Shown here piece after piece: positions 54,109 through 64,000 of a stretch of DNA of 64,000 nt. Position 1 is the first letter of the stretch. Every line of letters begins with the position of its first letter. Under the pieces are notes generated by a model. That model did no database searches, was not told where the DNA came from, and saw nothing but the letters and a program-made list of their open reading frames with translations. The translations under genes and the position numbers were made by a program. This DNA comes from Gluconobacter albidus (GTDB lineage Bacteria; Pseudomonadota; Alphaproteobacteria; Acetobacterales; Acetobacteraceae): positions 248,001-312,000 of the forward strand of contig NZ_BEWL01000002.1 of the NCBI RefSeq assembly GCF_002723915.1, read 5' to 3'.

Positions 54109-54164
54109 TCTACTGATTTCGGGTTGCTTCGTTCGCGTCGCAGCCACTGCCTGGCAGACAGATG

Positions 54165-54224
54165 GGGCGGGGATCGCATGCGGTTCCCGCCCGATTTGCC
54201 GTTGGAGTAGAACGGGCGTATAGT
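54165..54224 (+). promoter_or_regulatory. Hairpin and candidate promoter upstream of rpoB
   Basis: GGGCGGGGA (54165-54173) and TTCCCGCCC (54184-54192) form a stable stem that may attenuate transcription between rplL and rpoB. Immediately after it, TTTGCC (54195-54200), an 18-nt spacer and TATAGT (54219-54224) resemble a promoter. The whole 54109-54347 gap has no gene. Confidence 0.45.
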
Positions 54225-54347
54225 GCGCGGCTCGCCACGTACTGAAAATTTCATAACGGCCGGTCGTTCCGGTCGTCCGCAATGCAGGGACCTGTTCTCG
54301 GCACGGTTTGCGGGCGACTCGAAGGTCTGGTGCAGAGGGCAGAAGAG

Positions 54348-57300
54348 ATGAACGCGATCACCAAATCGTTCACGGGACGCAAAAGGATCCGCAAAAGTTT
54401 CGGGCGTATTCCCGAAATTGCGCCGATGCCCAATTTGATCGACGTGCAGCGCGCCTCCTATGAGGCATTCCTGCAGATGAACGTAAGTCCTGACAGCCGG
54501 CAGGACGCCGGTCTTCAGGAAGTCTTCCGTTCGGTGTTTCCGATCAACGATTTTGCGGGTCGCGGTCGTCTGGACTTCATGTCCTACGAATTCGAAGATC
54601 CGAAATATGATGTCGAGGAATGCATTCAGCGCGGTCTGACCTATGCGGCGCCGCTGAAGGTTATTCTTCGTCTGACGACGTGGGATATCGACGAGGACAC
54701 CGGTTCACGTTCGATTCACGACATGAAGGAACAGCCGGTTTACATGGGCGACATGCCGCTCATGACTGATAACGGCACCTTTATCATCAATGGCACAGAG
54801 CGCGTCATTGTCTCCCAGATGCATCGTAGCCCGGGCGTGTTCTTCGATCACGACAAAGGCAAGACGCATTCTTCGGGCAAGTACCTCTTTGCCGCCCGCG
54901 TTATTCCGTATCGTGGTTCCTGGCTCGACTTCGAGTTTGATGCCAAGGACCTGATCTATGTCCGTATCGACCGCAAGCGCAAGCTGCCGGTTACAACTCT
55001 TCTTTATGCGCTTGAAGGTGCAAACTATCTCGCGCAGCGTGAGCGGAAGATTGCTGACGGCGGTGACGTAGACGGCCTCGATATCCGTGGAATGGATCAG
55101 GATGAAATCCTGTCCTACTTCTACCAGACTGTTCCCTTCACCCGTCTGGGCGGTGAATGGGCCCGCCCTTTCGATCCCGATGCATTCCGTGGCCTGAAGC
55201 TGCTCAGCCCGCTGGTTGATGCTGATACGGGTGAGGTGGTTGCCGAAGCCGACGCCAAGCTGACTGCGCGTATGGTCCGTAAGATCGCGGAAAAAACCCG
55301 CGTCGTGCAGGTTGGTCGTCTCGATATCCTCGGACGCTTCCTTGCCTATGATCTCGTGAATGAGAATACAGGTGAGATTTACGGCGAAGCTGGCGAAGAG
55401 CTGACGGAAGACCGTCTGGCGACGCTTGAGGAAATGGGCATCACGGAGCTTCCGCTTCTGTCTGTTGACGGCTCGCACGGTCCCTGGATCCGCAACACGC
55501 TGGCTGCTGACAAGAACAGCAGCCGTGATGAGGCCCTGATCGACATCTATCGTATCATGCGTCCGGGTGAACCGCCGACCAAGGAAACGGCGGAAGCCAT
55601 GTTCCATGGTCTGTTCTTCGACCAGGGTCGCTATGATCTTTCTGCGGTTGGCCGTGTAAAGATGAACATGCGTCTTGATGTGGACGCACCAGATACCCTG
55701 CGCGTTCTGCGTAAGGAAGACATCCTGCGCACGATCAAGATTATGTGTGAACTGAAGGATGGCCGCGGCCAGATCGACGATATCGACAACCTTGGTAACC
55801 GTCGTGTCCGCTCTGTCGGCGAACTGATGGAAAACCAGTATCGCGTTGGCCTGCTCCGCATGGAACGTGCCATCCGCGAGCGTATGGGTTCCGTCGACAT
55901 CGATACAGTCATGCCGCATGACCTGATCAATGCGAAGCCTGCCGCGGCTGCTGTGCGCGAATTCTTTGGTTCCTCGCAGCTCAGCCAGTTCATGGATCAG
56001 ACGAATCCACTTTCCGAAGTGACGCACAAGCGTCGTCTTTCGGCGCTTGGTCCGGGCGGCCTGACCCGTGAGCGCGCAGGCTTCGAAGTTCGTGACGTTC
56101 ACCCGACGCATTACGGCCGTATCTGCCCGATCGAGACGCCGGAAGGCCCGAACATCGGTCTGATCAACTCGCTGTCGACCTATGCCAAGGTGAACAAGTA
56201 CGGCTTTATCGAGACGCCTTATCGTCTGGTGGAAGAAGGCGTTCTTCAGGATGGCTGGAAATATCTTTCCGCCATGGAAGAAGAAAAGCTCGTTGTTGCC
56301 CAGGCTGATGCCAAGCAGGACGATCAGGGTCGTCTGACGGATGAACTTGTTTCCGTTCGTCGTTCGGGTGACTTCCGCGTTGTCCCGCCGGAGCAGGTCA
56401 CGGCCTGCGACGTTTCGCCGAAGCAGCTTGTGTCTGTCGCTGCCGCGCTCATTCCTTTCCTTGAGAACGATGACGCCAACCGCGCACTGATGGGCGCGAA
56501 CATGCAGCGTCAGGCTGTCCCGCTGGTGAAGGCTGACGCCCCGCTGGTCGGTACCGGTATGGAAGCCGCTGTTGCGCATGACTCCGGTGCCACCATCGTG
56601 GCCAAGCGCCGTGGTGTGATCGACCAGATCGACGGTGCCCGTATCGTGGTTCGTGCCACGGACGAGGCTGGTGCAACGCAGGGCGTGGATATCTATCGTC
56701 TGCGCAAGTACATGCGCTCCAACCAGTCCGCCTGCATCAACCAGCGTCCGCTGGTGAAGGTTGGTGACACTGTTCATGCTGGTGACATCATTGCCGATGG
56801 TCCGTCCACCGAGCTTGGTGAACTGGCTCTGGGTCGTAACGTGCTCGTCGCGTTCATGCCCTGGAACGGTTACAACTTCGAAGATTCGATTCTGATCTCC
56901 GAACGTATTGCCCGTGACGACGTCTTCACTTCGATCCATATCGAAGAATTCGAAGTCATGGCCCGCGATACGAAACTGGGTCAGGAAGAAATCACGCGCG
57001 ACATTCCCAATGTCGGCGAGGAAGCCCTGCGCAACCTCGACGAAGCTGGCATTGTGTATGTTGGTGCGGAAGTGAACCCGGGTGATATTCTCGTTGGTAA
57101 GGTGACGCCGAAGGGTGAAAGCCCGATGACGCCGGAAGAAAAGCTTCTGCGCGCCATCTTCGGTGAAAAGGCTTCCGACGTCCGTGATACGTCCCTGAAG
57201 CTGCCACCCGGCACGACTGGCACGATTGTCGACGTTCGCGTCTTCTCCCGCCGTGGCGTGGACAAGGACGAGCGCGCCATGGCGATCGAGCGCGCCGAGA

Positions 57301-58520
57301 TCGAGCGTCTCACGAAGGATCGTGATGACGAGCGCGGCATTCAGGAGCGCAGCTTTTATAACCGTCTCCGTGAACGTCTGGTGGGCCAGACGGCCGGTGC
57401 CGGGTTCAAGGGCCTCCGTTCGGGCACGCCGATCACGGAAGAGGTTCTGGACGAGCATCATCGCGCGACCTGGGCCAGCATTACGGTCACGTCCGACGAC
57501 GTCATGGCGGAGCTTGAAAAGCTGCGCGGTGAGTTCAAGGAAGCGACGCGCCGGATTGATGCGCGTTTCGACAGCAAGGTCGAGAAGCTCCAGCGCGGTG
57601 ACGAACTGCCGCCTGGTGTGATGAAGATGGTCAAGGTCTTCGTTGCCGTGAAGCGCAAGCTTCAGCCGGGTGACAAGATGGCCGGTCGTCACGGTAACAA
57701 GGGTGTCGTCTCCCGCGTTGTTCCCGTCGAGGACATGCCGTTCCTTGAGAACGGTCAGGCCGTCGACATCGTGCTGAACCCGCTGGGTGTGCCGTCGCGC
57801 ATGAACATCGGTCAGATCCTCGAAACCCATCTGGGCTGGGCCTGTGCCAATATCGGCGCCAGCATTGGCGAGATGGTGGACGAGTATCAGCGGACGGGTG
57901 AGCGCAAGCAGGAACTGCTGGATCGTCTGCATGACGTCTATGGAGACGTGGTCTTCAATGACGACATCGCGACGCTGCCGAATGAGCAGCTGATCGAGCT
58001 TGCGAACAACCTTCGCAAGGGTCTGCCGATTGCAACGCCGGTGTTCGATGGCGCTTCCATTCCTGACATCGAAGAGATGCTCGAGAAGGCAGGCGTGAAC
58101 AAGTCCGGCCAGTCGCAGCTGATTGACGGTCGTACGGGTGAGCTGTTCGAGCGTCAGACAACGGTCGGCTACATCTACATGCTGAAGCTGCATCACCTTG
58201 TCGACGACAAGATCCATGCCCGTTCGATCGGTCCTTACTCGCTCGTCACGCAGCAGCCGCTGGGTGGTAAGGCGCAGTTCGGTGGTCAGCGCTTTGGTGA
58301 AATGGAAGTGTGGGCCCTTGAAGCATATGGTGCAGCTTACACGCTGCAGGAAATGCTGACGGTGAAGTCGGATGACGTTTCCGGCCGTACCAAGGTCTAT
58401 GAAGCAATCGTTCGCGAACAGGACGATTTCGAAGCCGGCATTCCGGAGAGCTTCAACGTTCTGATCAAGGAACTGAAGTCACTCGGCCTGAATGTCGAAC
58501 TCGAGCAGAGCGGGCTTTAA
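54348..58520 (+). CDS. rpoB: RNA polymerase beta subunit
   Basis: RpoB forms half of the RNA polymerase active-site cleft. The 1390 residues are normal for alphaproteobacteria. Conserved parts include '[19 protein letters not shown]', the rifampicin region '[18 protein letters not shown]' with '[13 protein letters not shown]' near residue 540, '[18 protein letters not shown]', '[18 protein letters not shown]', '[14 protein letters not shown]' and the C-terminal '[20 protein letters not shown]'. The residues equivalent to E. coli Asp516, His526 and Ser531 are wild type. ATG 54348 gives the family start [10 protein letters not shown]; a frame to 54282 is open but not supported. Confidence 0.98.
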   Translation: MNAITKSFTGRKRIRKSFGRIPEIAPMPNLIDVQRASYEAFLQMNVSPDSRQDAGLQEVFRSVFPINDFAGRGRLDFMSYEFEDPKYDVEECIQRGLTYAAPLKVILRLTTWDIDEDTGSRSIHDMKEQPVYMGDMPLMTDNGTFIINGTERVIVSQMHRSPGVFFDHDKGKTHSSGKYLFAARVIPYRGSWLDFEFDAKDLIYVRIDRKRKLPVTTLLYALEGANYLAQRERKIADGGDVDGLDIRGMDQDEILSYFYQTVPFTRLGGEWARPFDPDAFRGLKLLSPLVDADTGEVVAEADAKLTARMVRKIAEKTRVVQVGRLDILGRFLAYDLVNENTGEIYGEAGEELTEDRLATLEEMGITELPLLSVDGSHGPWIRNTLAADKNSSRDEALIDIYRIMRPGEPPTKETAEAMFHGLFFDQGRYDLSAVGRVKMNMRLDVDAPDTLRVLRKEDILRTIKIMCELKDGRGQIDDIDNLGNRRVRSVGELMENQYRVGLLRMERAIRERMGSVDIDTVMPHDLINAKPAAAAVREFFGSSQLSQFMDQTNPLSEVTHKRRLSALGPGGLTRERAGFEVRDVHPTHYGRICPIETPEGPNIGLINSLSTYAKVNKYGFIETPYRLVEEGVLQDGWKYLSAMEEEKLVVAQADAKQDDQGRLTDELVSVRRSGDFRVVPPEQVTACDVSPKQLVSVAAALIPFLENDDANRALMGANMQRQAVPLVKADAPLVGTGMEAAVAHDSGATIVAKRRGVIDQIDGARIVVRATDEAGATQGVDIYRLRKYMRSNQSACINQRPLVKVGDTVHAGDIIADGPSTELGELALGRNVLVAFMPWNGYNFEDSILISERIARDDVFTSIHIEEFEVMARDTKLGQEEITRDIPNVGEEALRNLDEAGIVYVGAEVNPGDILVGKVTPKGESPMTPEEKLLRAIFGEKASDVRDTSLKLPPGTTGTIVDVRVFSRRGVDKDERAMAIERAEIERLTKDRDDERGIQERSFYNRLRERLVGQTAGAGFKGLRSGTPITEEVLDEHHRATWASITVTSDDVMAELEKLRGEFKEATRRIDARFDSKVEKLQRGDELPPGVMKMVKVFVAVKRKLQPGDKMAGRHGNKGVVSRVVPVEDMPFLENGQAVDIVLNPLGVPSRMNIGQILETHLGWACANIGASIGEMVDEYQRTGERKQELLDRLHDVYGDVVFNDDIATLPNEQLIELANNLRKGLPIATPVFDGASIPDIEEMLEKAGVNKSGQSQLIDGRTGELFERQTTVGYIYMLKLHHLVDDKIHARSIGPYSLVTQQPLGGKAQFGGQRFGEMEVWALEAYGAAYTLQEMLTVKSDDVSGRTKVYEAIVREQDDFEAGIPESFNVLIKELKSLGLNVELEQSGL

Positions 58521-58600
58521 TTGCCCGCTCCCTCCTTCTCGCTACGGTTCATTTTTAAGGTGTCCGCGGTACGCCGCGGAACACATTGGGGTTTCGGCGC

Positions 58601-61600
58601 ATGAACGAACTCATGAAGATCCTGGGTCAGACCGGCCAGTCGGTGACCTTCGACCAGATCAAGATCCAGCTCGCATCCAGCGAGCAGGTGCGGTCATGGT
58701 CTTACGGCGAAATCAAGAAGCCGGAGACCATCAACTATCGTACGTTCAAGCCTGAGCGTGACGGCCTGTTCTGTGCGCGTATCTTTGGCCCGATCAAGGA
58801 TTACGAATGCCTGTGCGGCAAGTACAAGCGGATGAAGTTCCGCGGTATTGTCTGCGAAAAATGCGGCGTTGAAGTCACGCTGGCCAAGGTGCGCCGCGAG
58901 CGTATGGGCCATATCGAGCTGGCATCACCTGTCGCGCATATCTGGTTCCTGAAGTCGCTGCCGAGCCGTATCGCGACCATGCTGGATCTGCCGCTCAAGG
59001 ACGTTGAACCGGTTCTGTATTTCGAGAAATTCCTGATTCTCGATAAGGGCGTCTGTGAATCCGATCAGATCGACTCCTACAAGAACGGCAAGAAGCGCGA
59101 TCAGTATCTGCTGGACGAAATCCGCTGCGAAGACCTTCTGGATGAATATCCCGACGCCGGTATCGACGTCGGAATCGGTGCGGAAGCCATCAAGCGCGCG
59201 CTCTCCAGCTATGACTGGGGTATTCCGAACGACCAGGAACGCGACCTGAGCCTTGCGGCAAAGGAAAAGGGCCTGCCGGATCCGTTCGACTATGACGCTG
59301 AAGTCATGGAAGGCGATTCCGAGAAGACCATGATGCGCAAGAAGCTGCGCAAGGCGACCTCGGAAGCTGCCCGCAAGAAGCTCGTCAAGCGTCTGAAGCT
59401 GGTCGAGGCCTTCGTAGAGAGCGGCTCGCGTCCGGACTGGATGATCATGGATATCGTTCCGGTCATTCCGCCGGAACTGCGTCCGCTGGTGCCGCTCGAT
59501 GGTGGCCGTTTCGCAACGTCCGATCTGAACGACCTGTACCGTCGCGTCATCAACCGTAACAACCGTTTGAAGCGGCTGATCGAGCTGCGTGCGCCGGACA
59601 TTATTGTCCGTAATGAAAAGCGCATGCTGCAGGAAGCTGTAGACGCCTTGTTCGATAACGGACGTCGTGGCCGCGCCATCACGGGTGCGAACAAGCGCCC
59701 GCTGAAGTCGCTGTCCGACATGCTGAAGGGCAAGCAGGGACGTTTCCGTCAGAACCTGCTCGGAAAGCGTGTCGATTACTCTGGCCGTTCGGTCATCGTG
59801 GTTGGTCCGGAGCTGAAGCTGCATCAGTGCGGTCTTCCCAAGAAGATGGCGCTCGAACTGTTCAAGCCGTTCATCTACTCGAAGCTCGAGAAGTACGGCC
59901 ACGCCACCACCATCAAGGCTGCAAAGCGCATGGTGGAAAAAGAGCGTCCGGAAGTCTGGGATATCCTCGAAGAGGTGATCCGCGAGCATCCAGTCATGCT
60001 GAACCGTGCTCCGACGCTTCACCGTCTGGGTATCCAGGCGTTCGAGCCGACGCTGATCGAAGGCAAGGCCATCCAGCTTCACCCGCTGGTCTGCACCGCG
60101 TTCAATGCCGACTTCGATGGCGATCAGATGGCCGTTCACGTGCCGCTGTCGCTGGAAGCCCAGCTTGAAGCCCGCGTTCTGATGATGTCCACGAACAACA
60201 TCCTCAGCCCCGCGAACGGCAAGCCGATCATCGTTCCGTCCCAGGATATCGTTCTGGGCCTGTATTACCTGAGCCTTGAAGTTCCTGAATACCGCGAAAC
60301 GCCGGACGAGGCTGTCATCAAGGATGGCAAGGTCGTCACGGCTGCTCCGCCGGCCTATTCGGATGTGGCCGAGATCGAAAGCGCCATGCTTTCGGGCTCG
60401 CTCAAGCTGCATGACAAGATCCGCCTGCGTCTGGCGACGATTGACGCTGACGGCAAGTCCGTCCGTCAGACGATCGTCACGACGCCGGGTCGCGCCCTGA
60501 TCGCGCAGATCCTGCCGAAGCATCAGGCCATCCCGTTCAGCCTGATCAACAAGCAGCTGACGAAGAAGAACGTATCCGACGTGATCGACACGGTCTATCG
60601 TCACTGTGGTCAGAAGGAAGCGGTGATTTTCTGCGACCGCCTGATGGGGCTTGGTTTCCGTCACGCTGCCCGCGCCGGTATCTCCTTCGGTAAGGATGAC
60701 ATGATCATTCCGGACGCCAAGGCAACGCTGGTTGGCAAGACGTCGGAAGAGGTCAAGGAATTCGAGCAGCAGTATCAGGACGGTCTGATCACGGCCGGCG
60801 AGCGCTACAACAAGGTGGTCGACGCCTGGTCACGCTGCACGGACGAAGTCCAGGCCGCGATGCTCAAGGAGATCTCCAAGCAGGTCATCGGCAAGCCGAC
60901 GAATTCGGTCTGGATGATGAGCCACTCCGGTGCCCGTGGGTCGCCGGCACAGATGAAGCAGCTCGCCGGTATGCGCGGCCTGATGGTGAAGCCTTCGGGC
61001 GAGATCATCGAGCAGCCGATCATCGCGAACTTCAAAGAAGGCCTCTCGGTTCTCGATTACTTCACGTCCAGCCACGGTGCCCGTAAGGGGCTTGCGGATA
61101 CAGCGCTGAAGACGGCGAACTCGGGTTACCTGACCCGTCGTCTGGTCGACGTGGCGCAGGACTGCATCATCGTCGAGCCGGATTGCGGTACGGAACGCGG
61201 TCTGACGGTTCGCGCCGTCATGGATAGCGGTGAAGTCGTGTCTTCCCTGTCCGAGCGTATTCTGGGTCGTACCCTGTCCAAGGATGTGCTGCATCCGGTC
61301 AGCCAGGATATCATCCTGCCGCGCAACACGCTGATCGAGGAAGCTGAAGCAGAGCTCATCGAAAAGGCGGGCGTGGAGAGCGTTGATATCCGCTCCGTTC
61401 TGACCTGTGACAGCCGCGTTGGAATCTGTGGCCACTGCTATGGTCGCGATCTGGCACGTGGCACGCCAGTCAATATCGGCGAGGCTGTCGGCGTTATTGC
61501 GGCACAGTCGATCGGTGAGCCGGGCACCCAGCTGACGATGCGTACCTTCCATATTGGTGGTGCGGCAACGCGTGGCGCCGAGCAGTCGATGGTCGAAGCG

Positions 61601-62920
61601 TCCCGCGATGGTATCGTGACGATCAAGAACCGGAACGTCGTCGAGAACTCGCAGAAGGTTCTGGTGGTGATGTCGCGTAACTGCGAAATCCTGCTGACCG
61701 ACGAGAACGGTGTGGAACGTGCCCGCTATCGTGTGCCTTACGGTGCGCGTCTGATGGTCTCGGAAGGGGAAGCGGTGACGCGGACCCAGAAGATGGCCGA
61801 GTGGGACCCGTACACCCTGCCGATCATCACCGAGCAGGCGGGTACCGTCGAGTATCTCGACCTGATTGACAGCATCACGCTTGTTGAGCGTATGGATGAA
61901 GTCACCGGTCTGAGCTCGAAGGTTGTCGTTGACTACAAGCAGGCCGCCAAGGGCGTTGATCTGCGTCCGCGTCTGCAGCTCAAGGATGCTTCCGGAAACG
62001 TCGTCAAGCTCGCCAACGGCAACGATGCCCGCTACTTCCTCTCGCCTGACAGTATTCTGTCGGTTGAGAACGGAGCAGAGGTCAATGCCGGTGACGTGCT
62101 GGCCCGTATTCCGCGCGAAGGATCCAAGACACGTGACATCACGGGTGGTCTGCCGCGTGTGGCCGAACTGTTCGAAGCGCGTCGTCCGAAGGATCATGCA
62201 ATCATCGCCGAAGGCGAGGGACGCATTGAATTCGGTAAGGACTACAAGTCCAAGCGCTGCGTTATCGTCAAGAACGACGATACGGGTGAAGAGACGCAGT
62301 ATCTTATCCCGAAGGGCAAGCACGTTTCCGTTCAGGAAGGCGATTTTGTCCAGAAGGGCGATCCGCTGGTCGATGGTCCGCGCGTGCCGCATGACATTCT
62401 CAAGGTCATGGGTGTCGAGGCTCTGTCCGACTATCTCGTTAATGAGATCCAGGACGTCTATCGACTGCAGGGCGTGAAGATCAATGACAAGCATATCGAA
62501 GTCATTGTTCGTCAGATGCTGCAGAAGGTGGAAATCCTCGAGCCGGGTGATTCGACCTATCTGATCGGTGAGACGGTGGACCGTATCGAGTACGAGGGCG
62601 AGAACCAGCGTCTGACCCAGAACGGTGATACGCCTGCCCGGGCCATGCCGGTTCTGCAGGGCATCACCAAGGCGTCCCTGCAGACGCAGTCCTTCATCTC
62701 GGCGGCCTCCTTCCAGGAGACCACACGTGTCCTCACGGATGCGGCAACGTCGGGCAAGGTGGATACCCTCAACGGTCTCAAGGAGAACGTGATTGTCGGG
62801 CGTCTGATCCCGGCAGGAACGGGCAGCGTGATGAACCGTCTGCGGGGCATTGCTGCCACTCAGGACCGTCAGCGTGTTGGTGGAACGTCGCAGGCAGCTG
62901 TCGAAGACGCAGCGGAGTGA
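58601..62920 (+). CDS. rpoC: RNA polymerase beta' subunit
   Basis: RpoC provides the catalytic magnesium site. The 1439 residues show the N-terminal zinc motif '[20 protein letters not shown]', the '[20 protein letters not shown]' segment, the catalytic '[12 protein letters not shown]' near residue 502, the trigger-loop region '[19 protein letters not shown]', the second cysteine set '[13 protein letters not shown]' and the C-terminal '[15 protein letters not shown]'-like '[16 protein letters not shown]'. ATG 58601 is used; TTG 58586 would add 5 residues. It lies 80 nt after rpoB. Confidence 0.98.
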   Translation: MNELMKILGQTGQSVTFDQIKIQLASSEQVRSWSYGEIKKPETINYRTFKPERDGLFCARIFGPIKDYECLCGKYKRMKFRGIVCEKCGVEVTLAKVRRERMGHIELASPVAHIWFLKSLPSRIATMLDLPLKDVEPVLYFEKFLILDKGVCESDQIDSYKNGKKRDQYLLDEIRCEDLLDEYPDAGIDVGIGAEAIKRALSSYDWGIPNDQERDLSLAAKEKGLPDPFDYDAEVMEGDSEKTMMRKKLRKATSEAARKKLVKRLKLVEAFVESGSRPDWMIMDIVPVIPPELRPLVPLDGGRFATSDLNDLYRRVINRNNRLKRLIELRAPDIIVRNEKRMLQEAVDALFDNGRRGRAITGANKRPLKSLSDMLKGKQGRFRQNLLGKRVDYSGRSVIVVGPELKLHQCGLPKKMALELFKPFIYSKLEKYGHATTIKAAKRMVEKERPEVWDILEEVIREHPVMLNRAPTLHRLGIQAFEPTLIEGKAIQLHPLVCTAFNADFDGDQMAVHVPLSLEAQLEARVLMMSTNNILSPANGKPIIVPSQDIVLGLYYLSLEVPEYRETPDEAVIKDGKVVTAAPPAYSDVAEIESAMLSGSLKLHDKIRLRLATIDADGKSVRQTIVTTPGRALIAQILPKHQAIPFSLINKQLTKKNVSDVIDTVYRHCGQKEAVIFCDRLMGLGFRHAARAGISFGKDDMIIPDAKATLVGKTSEEVKEFEQQYQDGLITAGERYNKVVDAWSRCTDEVQAAMLKEISKQVIGKPTNSVWMMSHSGARGSPAQMKQLAGMRGLMVKPSGEIIEQPIIANFKEGLSVLDYFTSSHGARKGLADTALKTANSGYLTRRLVDVAQDCIIVEPDCGTERGLTVRAVMDSGEVVSSLSERILGRTLSKDVLHPVSQDIILPRNTLIEEAEAELIEKAGVESVDIRSVLTCDSRVGICGHCYGRDLARGTPVNIGEAVGVIAAQSIGEPGTQLTMRTFHIGGAATRGAEQSMVEASRDGIVTIKNRNVVENSQKVLVVMSRNCEILLTDENGVERARYRVPYGARLMVSEGEAVTRTQKMAEWDPYTLPIITEQAGTVEYLDLIDSITLVERMDEVTGLSSKVVVDYKQAAKGVDLRPRLQLKDASGNVVKLANGNDARYFLSPDSILSVENGAEVNAGDVLARIPREGSKTRDITGGLPRVAELFEARRPKDHAIIAEGEGRIEFGKDYKSKRCVIVKNDDTGEETQYLIPKGKHVSVQEGDFVQKGDPLVDGPRVPHDILKVMGVEALSDYLVNEIQDVYRLQGVKINDKHIEVIVRQMLQKVEILEPGDSTYLIGETVDRIEYEGENQRLTQNGDTPARAMPVLQGITKASLQTQSFISAASFQETTRVLTDAATSGKVDTLNGLKENVIVGRLIPAGTGSVMNRLRGIAATQDRQRVGGTSQAAVEDAAE

Positions 62921-62930
62921 AAAGAGGATC

Positions 62931-62951
62931 CCCGCTTTTGAAAAAGGCGGG
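62931..62951 (+). terminator. Hairpin after rpoC, probable terminator
   Basis: CCCGCTTTT pairs with AAAAGGCGGG with one bulge around a short loop, 10 nt after the rpoC stop. The following T content is low (AATCTTCCT), so strength is uncertain. The rest of the 62921-63299 gap holds the promoter described below and no gene. Confidence 0.55.
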
Positions 62952-63013
62952 AATCTTCCTGTCCCGATTCTGGAAACTTTCAGCGAAGAATCGGGCCATT
63001 TCAGCTGAACCAC

Positions 63014-63042
63014 TTGACTTGACGTCGAACCCTTCGTAGGTT
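63014..63042 (+). promoter_or_regulatory. Sigma-70-type promoter of the str operon
   Basis: TTGACT (63014-63019), a spacer of exactly 17 nt and TAGGTT (63037-63042) form a good promoter about 250 nt upstream of rpsL, leaving a long leader. Confidence 0.6.
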
Positions 63043-63299
63043 CCGCGCCCTCGGCACATGCCTTCTCGGAAGGCTGAAAAAGCCGACGAAGTTTAAAGAA
63101 TCGCATGCGGTGCCGCTATTCTCCTTATCTGGAGAAAATGCCAAGGCCGCACGCTGGAGAGAGAAGGGAACAGTTCAGGCTGTTTCCTTTTCACGATGTG
63201 GAAATGGCAGGCGGTCCTACCGCATGTCGGTTGGAACAAATGTCACGACAGAAACAGCAATGTTGCTGTCTGAAATAGGACAAGGATTGGGAAGGGCGC

Positions 63300-63671
63300 A
63301 TGCCGACCATCAACCAGTTGATCGCGAACGGCCGTGAGCCGGCCGCAAAGCGGAACAAGGTCCCCGCACTGCAGGGCTGCCCGCAGAAGCGTGGCGTTTG
63401 CACGCGTGTGTATACCGTAACGCCAAAGAAGCCGAACTCCGCTCTGCGTAAGGTCGCCAAGGTGCGTCTGACCAACGGGTATGAGGTCGTGAGCTACATT
63501 CCGGGTGAAGGTCATAACCTTCAGGAACACAGTGTTGTTCTGATCCGTGGTGGCCGCGTGAAGGATCTTCCTGGCGTCCGTTATCACATCCTGCGTGGTG
63601 TGCTTGATACACAGGGTCTCGCCAAGCGTCGTCAGCGTCGTTCGCTGTATGGCGCGAAGCGTCCGAAGTAA
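63300..63671 (+). CDS. rpsL: 30S ribosomal protein S12
   Basis: S12 sits at the decoding centre. The 123 residues are standard: '[19 protein letters not shown]', '[20 protein letters not shown]', '[20 protein letters not shown]' and '[20 protein letters not shown]'. The lysines at the two classic streptomycin-resistance positions (in TPKKPNS and GRVKDLPG) are wild type. ATG 63300 follows GGGAAGGG. It heads the str operon with rpsG next. Confidence 0.98.
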   Translation: MPTINQLIANGREPAAKRNKVPALQGCPQKRGVCTRVYTVTPKKPNSALRKVAKVRLTNGYEVVSYIPGEGHNLQEHSVVLIRGGRVKDLPGVRYHILRGVLDTQGLAKRRQRRSLYGAKRPK

Positions 63672-63683
63672 GAGGTATTTGGA

Positions 63684-64000
63684 ATGAGTCGCCGTCACCG
63701 CGCTGTAAAGCGCGAGATCCTTCCCGATCCGAAGTTCGGAGACGTCGTCATTACGCGCTTCATGAATGCGCTGATGTACGATGGTAAGAAATCCACCGCC
63801 GAAGGTATCGTTTACGGTGCCCTCGAAGTCATGCGCCGCCGCGGCGGCACGACTGCAGATCCGGTGGCCATGTTCCACTCGGCTCTGGACAACGTGAAGC
63901 CTGCGGTTGAAGTCCGCTCGCGTCGCGTCGGTGGCGCAACCTATCAGGTTCCGGTTGAAGTCCGCGCCGAGCGTCGTCAGGCCCTCGCGATCCGCTGGCT
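63684..64000 (+). CDS. rpsG: 30S ribosomal protein S7 (5' part, cut by window end)
   Basis: The frame from ATG 63684 is open to the window edge, giving 105 residues of S7: '[20 protein letters not shown]', '[20 protein letters not shown]', '[20 protein letters not shown]' and '[19 protein letters not shown]'. S7 organises the 3' domain of 16S rRNA. It begins 12 nt after the rpsL stop with GAGG upstream. Confidence 0.97.
   Translation, partial: MSRRHRAVKREILPDPKFGDVVITRFMNALMYDGKKSTAEGIVYGALEVMRRRGGTTADPVAMFHSALDNVKPAVEVRSRRVGGATYQVPVEVRAERRQALAIRW

Noticed and set aside
54705-58217. An open frame of about 1170 codons antisense to rpoB
   Set aside because: It is a mirror of biased codon use in rpoB; the product has no recognisable domain and the sense strand is clearly rpoB.
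60830-63106. A long frame antisense to rpoC
   Set aside because: It has the same origin as the rpoB antisense frame and no start signal or domain.
63110-63337. A 75-codon frame between rpoC and rpsL
   Set aside because: It overlaps the start of rpsL in another frame, has no ribosome binding site, and lies in what looks like the str operon leader.

Overview
The window is chromosomal DNA of an acetic acid bacterium (Acetobacteraceae, most like Gluconobacter). This rests on gene content and protein style: Entner-Doudoroff genes edd-eda, a 2-ketoaldonate/2-hydroxyacid reductase, acetyl-CoA synthetase, alphaproteobacterial ribosomal and RNA polymerase genes, and third-codon-position G/C richness outside one A+T-rich block. 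No phage, IS element, integrase or CRISPR array was seen. The assignment is by recognition only; no search was run.

Layout. 0-5 kb: a YihY-type membrane protein, RlpA, then the coupled operon aroQ-accB-accC with a NIPSNAP-domain gene, closed by a terminator shared with a convergent YfdX-family gene. 6-11.2 kb: edd-eda behind a leader that holds a small open frame and a hairpin, a YdjM-like membrane protein, purH and a small secreted protein. 11.3-19.3 kb: a flagellar block (fliK-like, flgD, fliF, fliG, fliH-like, fliN, flhA) whose centre is extremely A+T rich. 19.6-25.2 kb: nadK, a 2-hydroxyacid dehydrogenase, a low-molecular-weight phosphatase, an AEC transporter, a small membrane protein and acs. 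25.3-25.6 kb: a tRNA-Arg(CCU) gene interrupted by a 236-nt group I intron. 26-33 kb: a large BTAD-type regulator and the DUF3576-leuS-lptE-holA run. 33-37 kb: a TonB-dependent receptor divergent from a Tat-exported yellow/MRJP-family protein. 37-40 kb: yidB and minCDE. 39.6-43.1 kb: a GST, a YhiN-type flavoprotein, a small lipoprotein and rmuC. 43.2-51.6 kb: a two-component system followed by a tripartite RND efflux operon. 51.7-64 kb: rplK-rplA-rplJ-rplL-rpoB-rpoC, then the start of the str operon (rpsL, rpsG, the latter cut by the window end).

How the genes fit together. Several translationally coupled groups are visible from start/stop overlaps: aroQ/accB/accC; fliF/fliG/fliH/fliN; leuS/lptE; response regulator/histidine kinase; RND permease/adaptor/outer-membrane factor; YdjM-like/purH/small secreted protein. 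The two-component pair lies directly upstream of the efflux operon on the same strand and is its likely regulator. The ribosomal leaders contain hairpins in the places where L1 and L10 autoregulation is expected.

The observation most worth following is the split tRNA-Arg(CCU): exon pairing, U/G splice-site rules, an internal guide sequence and a P7 pairing are all directly readable. Others are the edd leader, the composition of the flagellar block, the large regulator beside the tRNA, and the receptor/yellow-protein pair sharing a perfect palindrome.
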